From Dyella sp. OK004 (GTDB taxonomy: Bacteria; Pseudomonadota; Gammaproteobacteria; Xanthomonadales; Rhodanobacteraceae), in NCBI RefSeq assembly GCF_900114495.1, contig NZ_FOZI01000002.1, forward strand, positions 682,001-746,000: a DNA stretch of 64,000 bases, written 5' to 3'. Below, one piece after another: positions 32,161-40,962 of the stretch. How positions within the stretch are numbered: position 1 is the first letter of the stretch; each line of letters starts with the position of its first letter. Made by a program: the position numbers and the translations under genes. The notes under the pieces were generated by a model. The model worked only from the letters and a program-made list of their open reading frames with translations, did no database searches and was not told the DNA's origin.

Positions 32161-34596
32161 TCAGTGTGTCGACCGGGCGGCCTTGCGCTTGCGCACGCGC
32201 CAGTACACCAGACCACCGATCATCAGTGCCAGGCCGCCGATCTCGAACGGCAGATAACGGCGAACCATCCGCTTGGCCTGCACTACATAGTGATGCCGTT
32301 GCATCGCACGGGCGCTGTCGAAGTCGGGCTCCTCGCAGTCGCGGCCGAAGTTGTCCGCCCAGTCCACATACGGTCCCTGTTTGACATAGCGCTGGTACAG
32401 CGCGGTCGACCGGCGCTCGCGCTCCGAGGGCGCTGTCGGCGCGGGCTCGCCATAGCCCTGGTAGTGGTCGCTGTAATCCGGCGGCCCCTCCAGCATCCAG
32501 CCCGTCGCCTTGCACAGCACCGCGGCGAAGGCCTGCGAGCGCGGCGGCAACAGATCGGCGGCGCTCGCCGCGCGGTCGCTGGCCAGATAGCGGTAATGAA
32601 AGCGCAGATCCGGCTTTGCTTGGCTGCCGGCAAAGCGCTGGCGTTCGCCTTCGGTAACGAAGGACTGTTTCAGATCGTCGGCCGAATGCCCGCTGCCGCC
32701 TGGATAACTGCCACCCGTATCGGTGTAGTCGGGCCCCTGCTCGTAACCGAACAGTTCCATACCTTGCTCGCGCTCGATCACCGCGGCGGCATAACGCCCT
32801 TCGGCTTTGCCGATGTCAGTCCAGGCGTGCTCGCCATCGCGCACGGCATTGGCGTATTCGCGTGCCTTGGCGCGCATATCCACCTCGCCGAAGCGGCGGT
32901 CGCCACTTACCGGGAAATAGCCCAGGGCTTCTTCATAGCGCCCGGCACGCATCAAGCGGCGAGCCAGCAACCAGCGCAGGCCGTCATCCAGCGGCGGACT
33001 GCCGTAGTACGGCTCCGGCGCCGCCGACGTGGCATGTGCCGGCGCGGGAGCGGGCGACGCCGGCGCATGCGCATCCACGAACGCTTTCAGCTCATCGACG
33101 GTGAGCACGCGCTCAGCCACGTAGAAAGCATCGTTGCCATAACCGATGCCGCTAGCCTCGCTTTCGTCATAGACGTTGCCGTTGCCACCGACCGCTTTTG
33201 CTGCCTCGTACAAGCGCCCCATCGCCTCCACATACTCGCCGCGCGCCAGTGCAAGCACGCCCTGCTCGCCAACCACCAGCGGCTTGTTGTCCACATCGAG
33301 GCTGGCCTTTGGATCATCGGCGTTGGGAAAGGCTTTGGCGGCATTGGCATACGCCGACGCAGCAGCCGCGAGGTCACCCTTCTGCAAAGCCAGCTTGGCG
33401 TGGACCCAATCGGCCAGTGGGCCGGACGTCTTGCTCAACAGCTGGGCAGCAAGGTCGTAACGGCCAAGCTGATAAGCCAGTGCGGCAAGGCGATCGGCAC
33501 CGGCCACCTGCTCAAGCCCACGCTGCTCGATAGCCGAAACCAGCGCCAGCAGGCGCGGACTGGGCTTGCCCACCTGATGGGTCCCCGCGTCGGACTCCGT
33601 CACTTCACCGCCCATCCGCGCCAGGGCATAAGCCACCAGCAGGCGCTGCGGAACCGGGCTGTCGATCAGTTCCATCGTGCGTTTGTCGTCATCCAGCACA
33701 TTCGCGGCAATTGCCGACAGCGACTGCACCGCGCCCTGCGAACCATGTCCGGCCTGCGCGGCATAGAGCGTGATGGCACGCTTGAGATCGGCCGCTGCCA
33801 GCGTCTTTCCACAAGGCTGGCTGTCGCTGAGCAACTGCGGCCAGGCGCAATGCTGGCCATCGCTATATAGATAGAGACGCGCTTCCTCGCCGAAACTGGA
33901 GACGGCCAATCCTTGCGCGTCCGAGGCGCCATCGACGGCGCGCGTACGCGCCAGCTCGAAAGCCTTGGCCGCCGCATCGCGCTCACGCTTAAACACCGCG
34001 CTGTCTGTCGCGTTCTCGTCGGCTCGTTCGGCGTGAATGCGGCCGAGCATGTAAGCGGCCCAGACTGAGCGCAGCTTCGCCTGTGCCGGCGGCAGGGCCA
34101 GTACTTGCTCGAAGCGGGTCGCAGCGTGATTCATCGCTTCGTCCGTGGCCGGCGCACAGGAGATGCCCTGTGCCTTGTCCGCCCCTTCGTCGCTGCCTTC
34201 GCAGGACATCTGGGCGAGTGCATAGTCCACCGCACCCGCCGTATACAGACGCAAATCCTCAGGCAGATCCTTGCCCTCTTCATAGGCTTTACTGCCGTCA
34301 TCAGCCTCGCGCAGCTTTAGGACGCGCGCCCACTGCTCCGGCGATACGCCCTGCGCCTTGGCCATCGCGGCCTGATCGCTGGAGTTCGGCGCTTCCTCCG
34401 CTTCGCTGGCCTGCAAGCTATCCGTAGGTGGCAACAGATGGCTGGCCTCGAAGGCGAAGCTGTTCTGCGGCGTAGCCTTCAACGTGGCCTCGCGATGGTC
34501 GAGCAACTGACCAGGGAAATCCGGGCCGCAGGCCCAGACCACCGCTCCCGTCATGCCGGCGAGCACACCAGCCACTATCCATTTGCGCACAAACAT
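32161..34596 (-). CDS. Large exported or membrane-anchored protein of unknown function, helical repeats
   Basis: An 811-residue protein I do not recognise. The N-terminus has a basic start and a hydrophobic helix ending VVWACGPDFPG, signal-like and close to a lipobox, though Trp at -2 is unusual. The body is Ala/Leu-rich and helical, with segments resembling TPR/Sel1 units (for example RVSVW... AAYMLGRIHAERA, YALARMGG, YQLGRYDLAAQLL, LARRLMRAGRYEEALGYF). A single membrane helix near the C-terminus (GGLALMIGGLVYW) is followed by a basic tail, VRKRKAARSTH. The DUF3142 gene is just upstream on the same strand (70-bp gap), suggesting a two-gene unit at the envelope. Confidence 0.7.
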   Translation of the reverse strand: MFVRKWIVAGVLAGMTGAVVWACGPDFPGQLLDHREATLKATPQNSFAFEASHLLPPTDSLQASEAEEAPNSSDQAAMAKAQGVSPEQWARVLKLREADDGSKAYEEGKDLPEDLRLYTAGAVDYALAQMSCEGSDEGADKAQGISCAPATDEAMNHAATRFEQVLALPPAQAKLRSVWAAYMLGRIHAERADENATDSAVFKRERDAAAKAFELARTRAVDGASDAQGLAVSSFGEEARLYLYSDGQHCAWPQLLSDSQPCGKTLAAADLKRAITLYAAQAGHGSQGAVQSLSAIAANVLDDDKRTMELIDSPVPQRLLVAYALARMGGEVTESDAGTHQVGKPSPRLLALVSAIEQRGLEQVAGADRLAALAYQLGRYDLAAQLLSKTSGPLADWVHAKLALQKGDLAAAASAYANAAKAFPNADDPKASLDVDNKPLVVGEQGVLALARGEYVEAMGRLYEAAKAVGGNGNVYDESEASGIGYGNDAFYVAERVLTVDELKAFVDAHAPASPAPAPAHATSAAPEPYYGSPPLDDGLRWLLARRLMRAGRYEEALGYFPVSGDRRFGEVDMRAKAREYANAVRDGEHAWTDIGKAEGRYAAAVIEREQGMELFGYEQGPDYTDTGGSYPGGSGHSADDLKQSFVTEGERQRFAGSQAKPDLRFHYRYLASDRAASAADLLPPRSQAFAAVLCKATGWMLEGPPDYSDHYQGYGEPAPTAPSERERRSTALYQRYVKQGPYVDWADNFGRDCEEPDFDSARAMQRHHYVVQAKRMVRRYLPFEIGGLALMIGGLVYWRVRKRKAARSTH

Positions 34597-34665
34597 GGAA
34601 TTCCGTCCCCTCTACCAGCGTCAATGCCGGTGATGATGCGGGGAAAGACGCGCCAGAGGAATAGC

Positions 34666-35853
34666 TCAGGAAGCCACCACCGGTTGGCTGTTTGTCGCAC
34701 CACAGCGTGCCCAGCCCACCGCGCGCTGCCGATGCGCATGCAACCACCCATCCTGCGCACGCTGCAGATAACGCTGACCATCGCGGTCGGCCAGGGTGTA
34801 GCCGTTGATGCCATCGGCCACTTTGCATTCCGCTGGCAACTGGATGCGACGAGGCAAGCTGACATCCACCTCACCATCGTTCCGCAGCAGCACATCGACC
34901 ATCCCCGGCGTCGCGCTGTCCTGAAACTGAGCCATCGCCTGATTTGCCAGCGGCAAGCCGGTCATTACCGCACGCCAGGTCGGCAAGCTCCAGGCGCGCG
35001 TGTCCTGGGTGGTCGGCAGACGGAACCACACCACGCCGGCCAGTCCTTTCGGCGGATCACGCCGCAATGAAGCGAGCAACCGCGCGACAGCCACCGGCGA
35101 CGCCGCCAGCTCACTGGTTTCCATGCTGCCGGCCAAAACCGGCGCCTCGCTCTCCACCGCAAGCAAACGTCCGTCATCGTCCCAGCTCACACGCGTGCCG
35201 TAGTTGGGCAAGGCAACGCGGAAAGGTTTGGCGCTTCGCGCGGCAAAGCGGTCGATCCACACCCGCGCCAACGCATCGTCGAACAATCCGGCACGCGGCG
35301 ATTGCACCGCATGCACCTGCAGCACCACTTCGTCAGCCTGCGCGATCACCCTGTCTAGATCCGCCGAGGACAGCCACGCCGGCAACGCCGTTATCGAGAG
35401 CGGCAGCTTGCCCAGCGCCGACTTCAGCCGCGAGAGAAAATGCGCGTAAGCGGGCAATCGGGCCGTGCCGCAGTCGTGATCGATCTCGATACCGGCTAGT
35501 GCCGCATCCCCCCACGCTTCACGCAGCGCGACTATCTGCGCGAGCAACGCGTCCTCGTCCCACTGCGCCAGTTGCCCCTCAATGCGAATCACCAGGATCA
35601 CCGGCCGCCGCGTCGCCAGGAGCGCTACCCGGTCGATGGCCACTGGCTGGAGTTGCCCATGTGCGTCCGTCTGCGCGGCGAGCACACGCCATTTGTGCAC
35701 CAGATCAGCCGAGTGATTCAACGCAAAAGTTACGGCAGGATTCCATTGCCGCTGCCAGACATAGGCGTCGTGTTCGAGCGGTGCGGTGACATGGTCGCAG
35801 GCAGCCAGCAAACACAAAGCAAACCATATCGCCAAACATCCAAGACGCCGCAT
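34666..35853 (-). CDS. DUF3142-domain lipoprotein
   Basis: About 395 residues; the start at ATG 35853 follows AGGAG. The signal peptide ends in a lipobox, LLAACD. The body has the DUF3142 pattern: an opening YVWQRQW, a beta/alpha barrel with AGIEIDHDCGTARL, LPLSITALPAWL and ADEVVLQVHAV, and the conserved GVVWFRLP. The family resembles glycoside-hydrolase TIM barrels, but no function is established. It is transcribed ahead of the 811-residue protein and probably with it. Confidence 0.75.
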   Translation of the reverse strand: MRRLGCLAIWFALCLLAACDHVTAPLEHDAYVWQRQWNPAVTFALNHSADLVHKWRVLAAQTDAHGQLQPVAIDRVALLATRRPVILVIRIEGQLAQWDEDALLAQIVALREAWGDAALAGIEIDHDCGTARLPAYAHFLSRLKSALGKLPLSITALPAWLSSADLDRVIAQADEVVLQVHAVQSPRAGLFDDALARVWIDRFAARSAKPFRVALPNYGTRVSWDDDGRLLAVESEAPVLAGSMETSELAASPVAVARLLASLRRDPPKGLAGVVWFRLPTTQDTRAWSLPTWRAVMTGLPLANQAMAQFQDSATPGMVDVLLRNDGEVDVSLPRRIQLPAECKVADGINGYTLADRDGQRYLQRAQDGWLHAHRQRAVGWARCGATNSQPVVAS

Positions 35854-35947
35854 AGCACTCCTACCCAACCCGGCTGATCAAAGGTTGATCATTGTAGGCC
35901 GGGAAAGGCGCGAGACTTCGATGAAGGCCAAGGCCAGAGTGCGGGCA

Positions 35948-36550
35948 CTACAGCCAGCCTTTTTGACGCGCCAATCGATAAGCCTCGATGCGATTAGCCG
36001 CACCCAATTTACCAATCGCTTCGGAAAGATAATTGCGCACCGTGCCGTGCGAGAGATTCAACTGCGTGGCGATATCGCTCGCGGACTGTCCCTCGCCAGC
36101 TAGACGCAGTACCTGGCGCTCGCGATCGTTCAAAGGATCGGCCTCCGACCATGCCTCCAATGCGAGCTGCGGATCAATGGCTCGTCCGCCACGATGCACC
36201 ATGCGCAAAGCTTCGGCGAGATTCTCTGCGGGCGCGTCCTTCAACAGATAGCCGGCGACGCCGGCATCCAGTGCGCGGCGCAGGAACCCCGGGCGCGCGA
36301 AGGTCGTCACGATGATCACCTTCATCGGCAATTCCTGGCGCTGGATGCGTTGCGCCAGTTCCAGGCCGGTAAGGCCAGGCATTTCGATGTCGGTCACCAG
36401 CACGTCCGGCTTCAGTCGCTGCAGTTCGCGCCAGGCGGCTTCGCCGTCGGCGGCGGTGCCGAGCACTTCGATATCCGATTCGAGGTTGAGCAACGCCGAC
36501 AGCGCGCCGCGCACCATCGCCTGATCTTCGGCCAGCAATACGCGGATCAT
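35948..36550 (-). CDS. LuxR/NarL-family response regulator
   Basis: A 200-residue response regulator: receiver domain with the phosphorylatable Asp54 (VLVTDIEMPG) and acidic pair Glu8-Asp9, then a LuxR-type helix-turn-helix (LNDRERQVLRLAGEG, NLSHGTVRNYLSEAIGKL). It closely resembles DesR-type regulators. Its ATG overlaps the stop of the upstream kinase gene, and it is the last gene of an ABC transporter-kinase-kinase-regulator operon. Confidence 0.93.
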   Translation of the reverse strand: MIRVLLAEDQAMVRGALSALLNLESDIEVLGTAADGEAAWRELQRLKPDVLVTDIEMPGLTGLELAQRIQRQELPMKVIIVTTFARPGFLRRALDAGVAGYLLKDAPAENLAEALRMVHRGGRAIDPQLALEAWSEADPLNDRERQVLRLAGEGQSASDIATQLNLSHGTVRNYLSEAIGKLGAANRIEAYRLARQKGWL

Positions 36551-37698
36551 GCGACGCTCCTTGGTGATTCGATGGCGGCAGCGGCCTGTGGCAGCGGCAC
36601 CCGCACGCTCAGCCGTGTGCCGTGCCGGGGTGGTGAGTCGATCTCCAGCACACCACTCAGCGCACGCACGCGCTCGCGCATGCCGCTGACACCATTGCCA
36701 TGCGCGGCGAGACCGCCGCAGCCGTTGTCGCTGATCTGCATATCGAACCTGTCTGCTTCTAGAAGAAAACTTACGCTGGCCGAGGTGGCGCGAGCATGGC
36801 GGTGGATATTAGTGACGGCCTCGCGCAACACCAGGGCGAGTTGCGCCTCGATGGCTGCCGGCAGACTGATGTCAGCCGGCAGCTCGCCTTCGAAGGTCAT
36901 GCCGGAGGCTTCCAGCATCAGCCGCGCGGAAACCAGTTCGGCGGCCAGATCGCTGCGGCGCATGCCGGTGACGGCAGCGCGCACTTCCGCCAGTGCATGC
37001 CGCGCAACCTTTTCCACCTCGTCCATTTCGCGCTGCGCACGCGCCGGATCTTCCAGTGCAAGGCGACGTGCCAGCTCCGACTTTATCGCCACCAGCGACA
37101 AGGTGTGTCCGAGCAGATCGTGCAGATCGCGGCCGATGCGTTCGCGCTCGGCCAGCGTGGCGAGTCGCCGCACCTCGCCCTGCGACAGACGCAGCTCCGC
37201 ATCCTTGCGCAGGTTGCGGATGTACAGAAAATTGCTCGAGCCACCGAGAATGCCGGCGAACAACACCACCAGCATGATCCACAGCGGCGCATGCAGCCAC
37301 AGCACCACAGGCAGCGACAACAGCGCTAGCGTAAAGACCCCGGCTATCCAGACGCGCATCGACGAGGTCACTGACAACGCCGCACCAGCGCATATCAGGT
37401 ACCCGAACGCGACGCTGTTGACCGGCCACAAGGCGAAGCCGAGCACCGCCATGCCGCCGATATACCAGGGCAGCCGACGCACCGGGCCGATATAGACCTG
37501 CGCCTGTAGATATAGATACACCGGTATAGTCAGCACGGTGGGTAGAAACCACGACCAGGCAAAGCCCTGCGCGCCCAGCGGCACCACGATCAGCATCACC
37601 ACCCACAGCGCCTGCCCGAAAGCCGAGCGCAACAGGAACATCGGCGAACGCAACTGGCCGAAGAGTGAATCCGGACGCGGGGCAAGCCAGGCGCGCAT
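36547..37698 (-). CDS. DesK-type sensor histidine kinase (second of a tandem pair)
   Basis: A 383-residue membrane kinase. The first half has five or six hydrophobic helices with no large sensor domain; then HisKA_3 with His193 in GRDLHDLLGHTLSL, and an HATPase domain with the N box TNIHRHARA and DNGCGG. It resembles the adjacent kinase over the whole length, so the two arose by duplication. Its start overlaps the previous kinase's stop by 1 bp. Confidence 0.92.
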   Translation of the reverse strand: MRAWLAPRPDSLFGQLRSPMFLLRSAFGQALWVVMLIVVPLGAQGFAWSWFLPTVLTIPVYLYLQAQVYIGPVRRLPWYIGGMAVLGFALWPVNSVAFGYLICAGAALSVTSSMRVWIAGVFTLALLSLPVVLWLHAPLWIMLVVLFAGILGGSSNFLYIRNLRKDAELRLSQGEVRRLATLAERERIGRDLHDLLGHTLSLVAIKSELARRLALEDPARAQREMDEVEKVARHALAEVRAAVTGMRRSDLAAELVSARLMLEASGMTFEGELPADISLPAAIEAQLALVLREAVTNIHRHARATSASVSFLLEADRFDMQISDNGCGGLAAHGNGVSGMRERVRALSGVLEIDSPPRHGTRLSVRVPLPQAAAAIESPRSVA

Positions 37699-38918
37699 CA
37701 GACAGCGTGCGGCGTGTCGATGGCGGCGGACGCATCCTGCGCTTCACCGTTGCCTGGTTTCGCATGCGCTACCGGCGGCGTTGTCTGCGGCAAGGGCACC
37801 GTCACCAGCAAGGTAGTGCCCTTGCCGCGGACCGAATCGATACTGAGGTTGCCACCGATGGCGCGTACGCGCTCGCGCATACCGCACAGGCCATTGCCGT
37901 CCTGCGCAATGCCGCCGCGACCGTCATCCGCAATACGCAGCTGTAGTACATGGCCGTCGCGCTTGAACTCGATGTGCGCCCGGCTAGCTTGCGCATGTCG
38001 CGCGATGTTGGTGGCTGCCTCACGCAGCACCAGTGACAGGCAGCGCTCGACTTCCAGCGGCAACCCCGGCAGCGGCACCGTGTAATCCAGGTGAACGGCC
38101 GACGACTCCAACAGCAAGCGCGCCGAGGCCAGTTCGGCAGCGAGATCGGTGGCACGGATGCCGGTTACCGCCGAGCGCACTTCCGCGAGCGCGTGGCGCG
38201 CTACTTTTTCCGCTTCCGCCACTTCGCGTCGCGCCGCCTCGGCATCGCGATCGAACAGCTTGCGCGAAAGCTCCAGCTTGAGCGTGATCAGCGATAGCGT
38301 GTGGCCGAGCAGGTCGTGCAGGTCACGCCCGATGCGCTCACGCTCTGCGGTGGCGGCGAGGCGGCGCACTTCTTCCTGCGATAACTTGAGCGCGGCATCC
38401 TTCTCGTGCTCGATGCGCTCGACGTGGCTTACGGTGCCGATGATCATCGTCATGCATGGCACGGCCAACAACGCCTGCCAGGGATAGCCCACCTCCCACG
38501 CCACCAGGAGGAACACTGCATTGAGTCCCGCCAGCCATAGCAGAAACAACGTGACGCGGCGCGAATTGGACAGGCTGCTGGAAACGCAGCCGTAAATGAA
38601 ATAAGTGACCCCGCTCGGGTACCACGGCAACAGCACAATGCTCAGACCCGCAAGGCTCAGCGCGTAACGCGGTGCCGTACGGCGCGGCGCCAACATCACT
38701 TTGGAGAACAACAGCAGGAATACCGGATAAGACACCAGGGTGATCAGCAACCAGCGCCAGGTGAAACCGCCGCCAAACGCTGGCGTGATGAATACCCATG
38801 CCGACCACAGCAGATGCACGGCCTCCGCCCAGGGCGATTTACCCTGCCGGCGGATCGCTGCGACGCGCGAATCCGGCGCCGGAACGAGCCATGTATGAAG
38901 CCAGCCGAGCATCGCCAT
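37698..38918 (-). CDS. DesK-type sensor histidine kinase (first of a tandem pair)
   Basis: A 406-residue paralogue of the following kinase. The phospho-accepting His201 is in GRDLHDLLGHTLSL, and the HATPase has TNIARHAQA and ADDGRGG. Membrane helices fill about residues 30-165. It lies 33 bp after the ABC permease gene. A start two codons later (ATG 38912) is possible. Confidence 0.92.
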   Translation of the reverse strand: MAMLGWLHTWLVPAPDSRVAAIRRQGKSPWAEAVHLLWSAWVFITPAFGGGFTWRWLLITLVSYPVFLLLFSKVMLAPRRTAPRYALSLAGLSIVLLPWYPSGVTYFIYGCVSSSLSNSRRVTLFLLWLAGLNAVFLLVAWEVGYPWQALLAVPCMTMIIGTVSHVERIEHEKDAALKLSQEEVRRLAATAERERIGRDLHDLLGHTLSLITLKLELSRKLFDRDAEAARREVAEAEKVARHALAEVRSAVTGIRATDLAAELASARLLLESSAVHLDYTVPLPGLPLEVERCLSLVLREAATNIARHAQASRAHIEFKRDGHVLQLRIADDGRGGIAQDGNGLCGMRERVRAIGGNLSIDSVRGKGTTLLVTVPLPQTTPPVAHAKPGNGEAQDASAAIDTPHAV

Positions 38919-38951
38919 CGTCGTCCCCTAAACGCTTTTACGCATGCTACT

Positions 38952-39746
38952 TCAACCGAACTTGCGCAGGCGGCGTGCCGCCAGCATCACAAAGCCCACG
39001 GTGTAGACCAGCAAGGTCACCACATGCGGCCAGGATGCGCTCTGCCCCAGCCCCACCGCGGACAGCGCCAGCTGATTGAGGTGATAGCTCGGCCACACTG
39101 GCGCCAGCTGCTGGATCAGCTTCGGCATCATGCTCAGCGGGAACCACAGGCCGGAGAGGAACGCCATCGGCAGATAGATCAGGTTGACCACACTAGGTGC
39201 GCCCTGCCCTTTGATGAGCGTGCCCAGCAACAGACCCATGGCGCAGAACGGCAGCACGCCGAACAAATCGGTGACAAACAGCGAAAGCATCTGCGGCGCA
39301 GTAAGCGGCACATGCGCCATAAAGGTTGCCATCAGCAGCAGCAACACCGAGACCGTCGCCGCAACCAGCATCGCCATGACCATCTTGCCGAGCAAATAGG
39401 CACCCGGCGGCATTGGCAACGCACGCTTGAGCATCATCAGGCCGTTGTCACGCTCCATCGAAAGCGCCAGCCCGAAGCCGAACAGGCCCGGCGCCATCAC
39501 ACCGAAGGTGCCATAGGCGGCCAGCAGATAACGCGGTGCATCGGCGCCATTGGCGCGACCGAGCACGATGCCGAACATCAGATAGAACACGGTGGGCAAC
39601 ATCACCGTCGGTATCAGGAAGCCGGGGCTGCGCAGGTAGCGCAGGCATTCGGCGCGTGCTTCTTCCAGGTAGGCGCCGATCACACGGCGCAACGGCATGC
39701 GGGTGTCCGCATGTGTCGTGGGCAGAGTCGAGATCACGGCGTTCAT
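38952..39746 (-). CDS. ABC-2 type transporter permease
   Basis: A 264-residue membrane permease with six predicted helices and the ABC-2 pattern (GYLR-type loop YLRSPGFLIPTVMLPTVFYLMFG, and LIYLPMAFLSGLWFPLSMMP). It partners the ATPase upstream, with which it overlaps by 1 bp (TGATG). Together with DesKR-like regulators this layout resembles lipid- or stress-responsive drug exporters; the substrate is unknown. Confidence 0.9.
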   Translation of the reverse strand: MNAVISTLPTTHADTRMPLRRVIGAYLEEARAECLRYLRSPGFLIPTVMLPTVFYLMFGIVLGRANGADAPRYLLAAYGTFGVMAPGLFGFGLALSMERDNGLMMLKRALPMPPGAYLLGKMVMAMLVAATVSVLLLLMATFMAHVPLTAPQMLSLFVTDLFGVLPFCAMGLLLGTLIKGQGAPSVVNLIYLPMAFLSGLWFPLSMMPKLIQQLAPVWPSYHLNQLALSAVGLGQSASWPHVVTLLVYTVGFVMLAARRLRKFG

Positions 39747-40672
39747 CAGGCGGCCTCGCGTTGTGGCTCGGCCGACGCATCGGCCTCACGGGTGAGTTCG
39801 GTGAAAGCCTCGGCCAGGCCGGCGCGCTGCACTTCCAGTTCGCTCAGCTGCGCGTCGGCATCCAGCAGGCGCCGCACCAGCGCTTCCGCACTGGCAGTGG
39901 AAAGCCACAGGCGCTCGCCATCGCGACGCGCCTCGACCACTTCCGGCCAGACAGAAACCGCCGCGATATCGAGTCGGGTGATGCAGCGCACACGCTTCAA
40001 GGCCACGCGTGCGCGCAGCTGATCGACCGTGCCTTCGCTGATGATTTTGCCGCGCGCCATCACGCATACGCGATCGGCGAGTGCCTCGGCTTCTTCCAGA
40101 TAGTGCGTGGTGAGCACCACGCTGCAGCCCTCGGCGATCAGGTGCCGGATCGCCGCCCACAGTTTCTGCCGCGCCTCGATATCCATACCCACCGTGGGCT
40201 CGTCGAGAAATAGCAGTTCCGGTCGACCGCATAGCGCCAGCGCGAATTGCACGCGACGCTGCTGTCCACCGGAAAGCTTGGCGTAGGGTCGCCGCAGCAG
40301 ATCGGTGACACCGGCCAGCTCAGCGCTTTCCTGCACGCTGCGCGGCGCGGGATAGTAACTCGCGATCTGGCGAATCAGCTCGCCGACACGCAATGTCGGT
40401 GGCAGCGTTGCCGACTGCAGCATCACGCCGATGCGGCGGCGCGCCACGAGCTGTTGCGGATCCTGGCCGAACAATTCGACCTGCCCCGCATCCGCTCGCA
40501 CCAAGCCAAGCAGCAGGCTGATGGCGGTGCTTTTGCCGGCACCATTCGGACCAAGCAGCGCGAGCAATTCGCCGCGATGCAACATCAAATCGAGTCCATC
40601 GACGGCCGTGAGTGCGCCGTAACGTTTTACGACAGACGCCAGGCGTGCAACCGGTATCGCAGTGGTATTCAT
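39746..40672 (-). CDS. ABC transporter ATP-binding protein
   Basis: A 308-residue ATPase. Walker A GPNGAGKST, signature LSGGQQRRV, Walker B ELLFLDEPTVGMD and the switch His (LTTHYLEEAE) are all present. The C-terminal 80 residues form the extra domain typical of drug/antibiotic exporters such as DrrA. It is the first gene of the five-gene leftward operon that includes both kinases and the response regulator. Confidence 0.93.
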   Translation of the reverse strand: MNTTAIPVARLASVVKRYGALTAVDGLDLMLHRGELLALLGPNGAGKSTAISLLLGLVRADAGQVELFGQDPQQLVARRRIGVMLQSATLPPTLRVGELIRQIASYYPAPRSVQESAELAGVTDLLRRPYAKLSGGQQRRVQFALALCGRPELLFLDEPTVGMDIEARQKLWAAIRHLIAEGCSVVLTTHYLEEAEALADRVCVMARGKIISEGTVDQLRARVALKRVRCITRLDIAAVSVWPEVVEARRDGERLWLSTASAEALVRRLLDADAQLSELEVQRAGLAEAFTELTREADASAEPQREAA

Positions 40673-40962
40673 GGCTCTCCCTCCGTGGATTGAATGCTAG
40701 GCAGCACAAGGCCTGGCGGGCAGTCGCCGACGTCAGCCTGCGCAGGTGACAGGCGTCATACCGGGGGTTACGGCGCTGACAAAGGCACGTTATCCTCGAC
40801 GAATCGTCGCGACGGTTTTTTATGCGACGCACCTGACTGGATGGACCAGACAGGCATGGAGAACACGGGACTGCTGAAGTGTTCTCCCTAGCATTCATTT
40901 CGGTGTTGGCAAGCCGCGCCATTTCCCCATGGCCCGCTTGCGTACTTTGAGGAGGAGCCATC
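40673..40962. promoter_or_regulatory. Divergent control region with an 8-bp inverted repeat
   Basis: This gap between the ABC operon and the aminotransferase holds the perfect inverted repeat GAGAACAC (40858-40865) and GTGTTCTC (40878-40885), 12 bp apart. It could be an operator or a leader hairpin of the aminotransferase. Clear -35/-10 elements were not assigned. The aminotransferase ribosome site GAGGAG lies just before its ATG. Confidence 0.45.
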
